Shown one piece after another: positions 58,933 to 64,000 of a DNA stretch of 64,000 bases. This stretch comes from Falsiroseomonas sp. GTDB taxonomy: Bacteria; Pseudomonadota; Alphaproteobacteria; Acetobacterales; Acetobacteraceae. Below the pieces are notes generated by a model. That model saw only the letters and a list, made by a program, of their open reading frames with translations, was not told the origin of the DNA and did no database searches. The translations under genes were made by a program, and so were the position numbers. Position 1 is the first letter of the stretch. Each line of letters begins with the position of its first letter. The DNA lies in NCBI RefSeq assembly GCF_030695085.1, contig NZ_JAUYTS010000056.1:62001-126000 (forward strand), written 5' to 3'.

Positions 58933-59119
58933 CGACCAAGACAGGCGATCCTGCCGGCAGCCCCGGGATTGCGCGCCACCGGCCCAATGCTTGCATGGCC
59001 CGTGGCTCCGAAGCCCCCTTTGCACTGGCAGAATCCTGGCTGCACCAGATTTTCCGACAAGACTCGCCAGCGCCGGCAGGAGCCAACCTGCGGGAGCCAC
59101 TCCGCAACAGGGATGCCGC

Positions 59120-60325
59120 ATGTCTTCCTCGACCGCCGATCCGCGCCTTGCCAAGGCCGGGCCGCCCCGCCGACCGATCCGCCTGTCCTGGTCCGATGAA
59201 CGCCTGCGCGGCATCGTCTGGCAGGTGCTGGTGGTGGGCGTGGTCGCGGCCATCCTCTACTGGCTGTGGTCCAACACGGTGCACAACCTGGAGGTGCGCC
59301 GCATTGCCACCGGCTTCGGCTTCCTGGGGCGGGAGGCGGGGCTGCCGATCGGCGAGAGCCTGATCTCCTACGAACCCACGGATACCTATCGCCGCGCCCT
59401 GACCGTCGGCGTGCTGAACACGCTGAAGGTGGCGATCGTGGGCGTGGTGCTGGCCACCATCCTCGGCACGCTGGTGGGCATCGCGCGGCTGTCGAAGAAC
59501 TGGCTGCTGTCGAAGGTGGCGGGCCTGTATGTCGAGATCATCCGCGACCTGCCGCTGCTGCTGCAACTGCTGTTCTGGTACACCATCCTGCAAAGCCTGC
59601 CCGGGCCGCGCCAGGCGCTGAACCCGGTGGATGGCGTGTTCCTGTCCAATCGCGGGCTGCTGCTGCCCTTCATCGAATGGATGCCGGCGCATTGGTGGGC
59701 GCTTCTGGCCCTGGTGGCGGGCTTCGTCGGCACGCTGCTGTTCGCCAAGGCGATGCGCGCGCGGCAATACGCCGATGGCCAGCCGCGCAAGGTCTGGCCC
59801 GCCGGCATCACGCTGATGGTCGGGCTGCCGCTGCTGGTCTGGACCACGCTTGGCGCGCCCTTCACGCCGGACATCCCGGCGCTGCGCGGCTTCAACTTCC
59901 AGGGCGGCATCACGATGACGCCCGAGTATTTCGCGCTGCTGCTCGGCCTCGTGACCTACACCGCCGGCTTCATCGCGGAGATCGTCCGCGCCGGCATCCA
60001 GGCGGTGAGCCTGGGGCAGTGGGAGGCCGCGCAGGCGCTCGGCATGCGGCGCGGCGACATCCTGAAGCGCATTGTGCTGCCGCAGGCGCTGCGCGTCATC
60101 ATCCCGCCGATGACCAGCCAGTATCTGAACCTGACCAAGAATTCCTCGCTCGCGGTGGCCATCGGCTACCAGGACATCGTCAGCATCGCCAACACCACGC
60201 TGAACCAGACCGGCCAGGCGATCGAGGGCATTGCCATCATCATGCTGGTCTACCTGACCATCAGCCTGTCGATCAGCTTCTTCATGAACTGGTACAACTC
60301 CCGAATCGCCCTGGTGGAGCGCTGA
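59120..60325 (+). CDS. aapQ: general L-amino acid ABC transporter, permease AapQ
   Basis: 401 residues with a cytoplasmic N-terminus and about eight helices. The permease signature EAAQALGMRRGDILKRIVLPQALRVIIPP (quoted in part) carries the EAA loop that contacts the ATPase. It pairs with AapM. The ATG is chosen at the first Met giving a normal AapQ N-terminus; a long upstream extension is spurious. Confidence 0.94.
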   Translation: MSSSTADPRLAKAGPPRRPIRLSWSDERLRGIVWQVLVVGVVAAILYWLWSNTVHNLEVRRIATGFGFLGREAGLPIGESLISYEPTDTYRRALTVGVLNTLKVAIVGVVLATILGTLVGIARLSKNWLLSKVAGLYVEIIRDLPLLLQLLFWYTILQSLPGPRQALNPVDGVFLSNRGLLLPFIEWMPAHWWALLALVAGFVGTLLFAKAMRARQYADGQPRKVWPAGITLMVGLPLLVWTTLGAPFTPDIPALRGFNFQGGITMTPEYFALLLGLVTYTAGFIAEIVRAGIQAVSLGQWEAAQALGMRRGDILKRIVLPQALRVIIPPMTSQYLNLTKNSSLAVAIGYQDIVSIANTTLNQTGQAIEGIAIIMLVYLTISLSISFFMNWYNSRIALVER

Positions 60326-60327
60326 GC

Positions 60328-61470
60328 ATGAGCGACGTGACGCTGAATGCCGCCACCGCCAACCCGGAAGCCGCGCCACGCACCGCGCCGGTGGTCAGTA
60401 CGGGGCCGGTGGCCTGGCTGCGGGCCAACCTGTTCTCCTCCTGGATCAACACCGCGGTTTCCCTGGTGCTGGCCTATCTGCTGATCCGCTGGACGATCGG
60501 CTTCATCGACTGGGCCTTCATCAACGCCATCTGGACCGTGCCCGTGCAGGGCAACATCCCGCAGACCCAGGCCTGCCGGGAACTGGAAGGCGCCGGGGCG
60601 TGCTGGGCGGTGATCGGGGAAAAGCACCGCTTCATCCTGTTCGGCACCTACCCGTATGAGGAACACTGGCGGCCGCTGCTGGTCTGCGCGCTGTTCATCG
60701 CGCTGTATGTGGTCTCGGCCATGCGGCGCTTCTGGTCCTGGGTGCTGATCCCGATCTGGATCGGCACGCTGACGGTGATCGGCGTGCTGATGTGGGGCGG
60801 CATCCTCGGCCTGTCGTATGTGCCGCAGGAACGCTGGGGCGGGCTGCCCATCACGCTGATCCTGTCCACCTTCGGCCTGGCCTTCGCCTTTCCGCTGGCG
60901 GTGCTCGTGGCACTCGGCCGGCGGTCCAAGCTGCCCGCCATCAAGATGCTCTGCGTGCTGTATGTGGAACTGGTGCGCGGCGTGCCGCTGATCAGCCTGC
61001 TGTTCATGGCCAGCGTGATGTTCCCGCTGTTCCTGCCGGAGGGCATGAACATCGACAAATTGCTGCGCGCGCAGGTCGCCATCACGCTGTTCGCCGGCGC
61101 CTATCTGGCGGAGGTGGTGCGCGCCGGGCTGCAGACCCTGCCGCGCGGACAGTATGAGGCAGCGGACGCGCTCGGCCTGTCCTACTGGTACAAGACCGGC
61201 TTCATCATCCTGCCGCAGGCCTTGCGGCTGGTGATTCCGCCCCTGGTGAACACCTTCATCGGATTCTTCAAGGACACGTCGCTGGTGCTGATCATCGGCA
61301 TCTTCGACCTGCTGACCGCGGGCAAGACCGCGATCGTGGAGCCTGCCTGGCAGGGCTTCGGGATCGAGGTCTATGTCTTCGTCGGCGCCATCTACCTGGT
61401 GTTCTGCTTCGCCATGTCGAAGTACAGCCAGGATCTCGAACGCGACCTCAACCAACATCGCAGCCGCTGA
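60328..61470 (+). CDS. aapM: general L-amino acid ABC transporter, permease AapM
   Basis: 380 residues, second permease with several helices and the EAA-loop [29 protein letters not shown] (quoted in part). Starts 2 bp after the aapQ stop. Forms the AapQM channel. Confidence 0.94.
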   Translation: MSDVTLNAATANPEAAPRTAPVVSTGPVAWLRANLFSSWINTAVSLVLAYLLIRWTIGFIDWAFINAIWTVPVQGNIPQTQACRELEGAGACWAVIGEKHRFILFGTYPYEEHWRPLLVCALFIALYVVSAMRRFWSWVLIPIWIGTLTVIGVLMWGGILGLSYVPQERWGGLPITLILSTFGLAFAFPLAVLVALGRRSKLPAIKMLCVLYVELVRGVPLISLLFMASVMFPLFLPEGMNIDKLLRAQVAITLFAGAYLAEVVRAGLQTLPRGQYEAADALGLSYWYKTGFIILPQALRLVIPPLVNTFIGFFKDTSLVLIIGIFDLLTAGKTAIVEPAWQGFGIEVYVFVGAIYLVFCFAMSKYSQDLERDLNQHRSR

Positions 61471-61493
61471 AGCGGAGCACAGGGAAGCTGAAT

Positions 61494-62288
61494 ATGGGTC
61501 AGACCATCGAAACCGAGGGCCGCTTCGCCTCCGCCATGCGGACCGATGCGCCGCCCGCCATCGTGCTGGCGGACGTGAACAAGTGGTTCGGCACGCTGCA
61601 TGTGCTGCGCGACATCAACCTGTCCGTTGCCACGGGCGAGCGCGTGGTGGTGTGCGGCCCCTCCGGCTCCGGCAAATCCACCATGATCCGCTGCATCAAC
61701 CGGCTGGAACAGCACCAGCAGGGCAAGATCATGGTGGACGGCATCGAGCTGTCGGACGACCTGCGCAGCCTGGATGCGATCCGCCGCGAGGTCGGCATGG
61801 TGTTCCAGTCCTTCAACCTGTTCCCCCATCTGACGGTGCTGGAGAACTGCACCCTGGCGCCGATCTGGGTGCGCCGGATGCCGAAGAAGGAAGCCGAGGA
61901 CCTGGCGATGGAATACCTGGAACGGGTCCGCATCCCGGAACAGGCGAAGAAGTATCCCGGCCAGCTCTCCGGCGGCCAGCAGCAGCGCGTCGCCATCGCG
62001 CGCGCGCTGTGCATGAAGCCCAAGATCATGCTGTTCGACGAGCCGACCTCGGCGCTCGACCCGGAAATGATCAAGGAGGTGCTGGATACCATGGTGATGC
62101 TGGCGGAGACCGGCATGACCATGATCTGCGTGACCCATGAAATGGGCTTCGCCCGCCAGGTGGCGGACCGCGTGGTGTTCATGGATCGCGGCGAGATCGT
62201 GGAGAGCGGGGAGCCGGAGGCGCTGTTCAGCGACCCGAAGACGGACCGCCTGCGCCTGTTCCTCAGCCAGATCCTGCGGGGACATTGA
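61494..62288 (+). CDS. aapP: general L-amino acid ABC transporter, ATP-binding protein AapP
   Basis: 264-residue ABC ATPase: Walker [10 protein letters not shown], signature [15 protein letters not shown], Walker [15 protein letters not shown] and the H-loop VTHEM. Drives the AapQM transporter. It starts 23 bp after aapM. The set is complete in the window. Confidence 0.96.
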   Translation: MGQTIETEGRFASAMRTDAPPAIVLADVNKWFGTLHVLRDINLSVATGERVVVCGPSGSGKSTMIRCINRLEQHQQGKIMVDGIELSDDLRSLDAIRREVGMVFQSFNLFPHLTVLENCTLAPIWVRRMPKKEAEDLAMEYLERVRIPEQAKKYPGQLSGGQQQRVAIARALCMKPKIMLFDEPTSALDPEMIKEVLDTMVMLAETGMTMICVTHEMGFARQVADRVVFMDRGEIVESGEPEALFSDPKTDRLRLFLSQILRGH

Positions 62289-62343
62289 GCCAGGGCGGCC
62301 CAGGCGGGCGGGCCATGCTTGCGGTGCACCAGGGCGCGGGCCT

Positions 62344-64000
62344 ATGCCTGCGCCCGTTCCGCATCTGGAGCTCACTTTGAGCCATCCCGCCGCCCGCCCT
62401 GCCTCGCTGGCTGCCATCATCGGTGTTCTCGGCATCGTCTATGGCGACATCGGCACCAGCCCGCTTTATGCAATGCGCGCCTCTCTGTTGCTGTTCGCGG
62501 CGGACGGGATCACGCCCTTCGAGATTCTTGGCATCCTCAGCCTGATCTTCTGGTCGCTGATCATCGTCGTTACGGTGAAATATGTCGGCTTCATCCTGCG
62601 CGCCGATAATCGCGGGGAGGGCGGCATCATGGCGCTCACCGCCCTGGCGCAGAACGCCATGCCACCGGGCAGCCGGTCCCGCCGCCTGGTGATGCTGGTG
62701 GGCATCGCCGGCGCCAGCCTGTTCTTCAGCGATGGCATGGTGACGCCCGCGATCTCGGTGCTGTCGGCGGTGGAGGGGCTGAAGGTGGTCTCGCCCGCGA
62801 TGGAGCCGGCGGTGATCCCGGTCTCGCTCGTCGTGCTCATCGGGCTGTTCCTGGTGCAGTATCGCGGCACCGGGTCCATGGGCGCCATCTTCGGCCCGAT
62901 CACCGCCTTCTGGTTCCTGGTGCTGGCGCTGCTCGGCCTGGCGCAGATCGTGCAGAACCCACAGGTGCTCTCGGCTCTTTCGCCGCACCACGCGCTCGCC
63001 TTCGCCACGGAATACCGCATCGCCGCCTTCATCTCGCTCGGCGCCGTGGTGCTGGCGGTGACGGGGGGGGAAGCGCTGTATGCGGATATGGGGCATTTCG
63101 GCGCCAAGCCGATCCGCTTCGCCTGGATGTTCATCGTGCTGCCGGCGCTGGTGCTGAATTACTTCGGCCAGGGCGCGCTGTTGCTGGCCGATCCGGCGGC
63201 GCTCGAAAGCCCCTTCTTCCTGCTGGCGCCGGAGGTGCTGCGCCTGCCCCTGGTGCTGCTGGCCACGGCGGCGACCATCATCGCCAGCCAGGCGATGATC
63301 TCGGGCGCCTTCTCCGTCGCGCGCCAGGCGATACAGCTCGGCCTGCTGCCGCGCATGACGGTGCGCCACACGAGTGAGACGGAGCAGGGCCAGATCTACC
63401 TGCCGCAGGTGAACTTCATGCTGCTGTTCGGCGTGATCATCCTGGTGCTGGAATTCCGCTCCTCCGACGCGCTGGCCGCGGCCTATGGCCTGGCGGTGAC
63501 GGGCACCTTCGTCTGCACCAGCCTGCTGGCGGGCGTGGTGTTCTGGCGCCGCTTCGGCTGGCCGCTGTGGCTGGCGCTGCCGGTCTTCGGCCTGTTCCTG
63601 TTGATCGACGTGCTGTATTTCGCGGCCAACCTGCTGAAGGTGCCAGAGGGGGGCTACTTCCCACTGCTGCTCGGCATCGTGCTGTTCACCCTGATGCGGA
63701 CCTGGCGGCGCGGCCGCGAATTGCTGTTCGCCCGCTTCCGCCAGGATAGCCTGCCGCTGAAATCCTTCCTCGCCCGGCTGCCCCAATCCCGCACGCTGCG
63801 GGTACCGGGGATTGCCGTTTTCATGACCAGCCAGGCGGATTTCGTGCCCGGCGCGCTGCTGCACAACCTTAAGCACAACAAGGTGCTGCATCAGCGCGTG
63901 CTGTTCGTGACGGTGCTGAACGAGGATATCCCCCGCGTCGAGGACCGGCGGGAGGTGACCGAATTGGCGCCCGACATCCACCGCGTGATCCTGCGCTACG
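62344..64000 (+). CDS. kup: Kup/Trk-type potassium uptake protein, C-terminus beyond window
   Basis: 552 codons are visible to the right edge, without stop. The KUP signature [14 protein letters not shown] opens the first helix, followed by the conserved [17 protein letters not shown] and [14 protein letters not shown] motifs and about twelve helices. The cytoplasmic domain begins at about residue 450. Kup imports K+ with protons. The ATG is used; a TTG 33 bp on has a better GGAG. It is independent of aapP. Confidence 0.93.
   Translation, partial: MPAPVPHLELTLSHPAARPASLAAIIGVLGIVYGDIGTSPLYAMRASLLLFAADGITPFEILGILSLIFWSLIIVVTVKYVGFILRADNRGEGGIMALTALAQNAMPPGSRSRRLVMLVGIAGASLFFSDGMVTPAISVLSAVEGLKVVSPAMEPAVIPVSLVVLIGLFLVQYRGTGSMGAIFGPITAFWFLVLALLGLAQIVQNPQVLSALSPHHALAFATEYRIAAFISLGAVVLAVTGGEALYADMGHFGAKPIRFAWMFIVLPALVLNYFGQGALLLADPAALESPFFLLAPEVLRLPLVLLATAATIIASQAMISGAFSVARQAIQLGLLPRMTVRHTSETEQGQIYLPQVNFMLLFGVIILVLEFRSSDALAAAYGLAVTGTFVCTSLLAGVVFWRRFGWPLWLALPVFGLFLLIDVLYFAANLLKVPEGGYFPLLLGIVLFTLMRTWRRGRELLFARFRQDSLPLKSFLARLPQSRTLRVPGIAVFMTSQADFVPGALLHNLKHNKVLHQRVLFVTVLNEDIPRVEDRREVTELAPDIHRVILRY

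Larger units (their letters stand above)
58820..59119 (+). promoter_or_regulatory. 300-bp aapJ-aapQ spacer with two hairpins
   Basis: No gene. Immediately after aapJ lie two perfect stem-loops: TCACCCGG-CTTCCG-CCGGGTGA (58879-58900) and CCGGGCGGC-CCGCTT-GCCGCCCGG (58909-58932). Differential mRNA stability within ABC-transporter operons uses such structures. Confidence 0.55.

Noticed and set aside
62263-63981. A 572-residue minus-strand frame
   Set aside because: Antisense to kup; composition is Gln/His-rich without motifs.
1-64000. tRNA, rRNA, riboswitch, CRISPR, prophage or insertion sequence
   Set aside because: I noticed none while reading both strands; I cannot run tRNAscan or covariance models, so small RNA genes may be missed.

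Overview
The window is about 70% GC chromosomal DNA from an alphaproteobacterium, most likely an Acetobacteraceae member close to Roseomonas. The evidence is the conserved alphaproteobacterial gene orders (aroA-cmk-rpsA with sppA and ihfB nearby; pyrF-trpF-trpB-trpA; hslUV divergent from hisB-hisH-hisA-hisF-hisE; the aapJQMP amino-acid transporter), the alphaproteobacterial LexA box GTTC-N7-GTTC, a TIGR02300-type zinc-ribbon protein, and frequent GTG/TTG starts with 4-bp stop/start overlaps. I see no rRNA, tRNA, CRISPR array, prophage or insertion sequence. Genes are densely packed on both strands.

Layout. 1-2 kb (minus): tsaE, an AmgK-like kinase and a MurU-like nucleotidyltransferase (tRNA t6A modification plus cell-wall sugar recycling). 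2-13 kb: a thioredoxin-reductase-like ferredoxin reductase, an AzlCD exporter, a YiiX-like amidase, an amidohydrolase, a D-2-hydroxyacid dehydrogenase, a lone E2-type acyltransferase, an MFS transporter, rlmN with an IalB-like secreted protein, a methyltransferase, a YdcF protein and a TIGR02300 protein. 12.9-21 kb: degenerate aroA, cmk, rpsA, ydcF, sppA, ihfB, lapA, pyrF, trpF, GNAT. 21.4-26.4 kb: trpBA, a gentisate-dioxygenase-like cupin, an EcsC protein and a Doc/AbrB toxin-antitoxin pair. 26.4-33.2 kb: hslUV facing away from a histidine operon with several unrelated small genes inserted. 33.2-41.2 kb: secreted hypotheticals, HIT and SirB1 proteins, an SOS-type DNA-repair operon (radical SAM plus UdgX) under a LexA box, a hydratase and lolA. 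41.5-49.3 kb: pnp, a nitronate-monooxygenase-family flavoprotein, an unrecognised 621-aa protein coupled to a DUF2272 lipoprotein, and an Old Yellow Enzyme. 49.4-53.3 kb: a small catabolic locus (Bug binding protein, enolase-superfamily enzyme, divergent LysR, RraA-like). 53.4-54.6 kb: an AT-richer AAA ATPase with an elaborate dyad upstream. 54.6-64 kb: a GH13 glucosidase, an ornithine-cyclodeaminase-family protein, the aapJQMP transporter and the start of kup.

Most of the window is housekeeping. The items I would look at first are: an aroA in its usual syntenic place that has lost many signature active-site residues; a HisE carrying a histone-H1-like Lys/Ala-rich tail encoded by 24-bp tandem repeats; the LexA-box-controlled radical SAM/UdgX operon; and the atypical AAA ATPase with its 59-bp nested inverted repeat. 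I did not find convincing evidence for a wholly new multi-gene system; the AAA island and the 621-aa/DUF2272 pair are the least explained parts.
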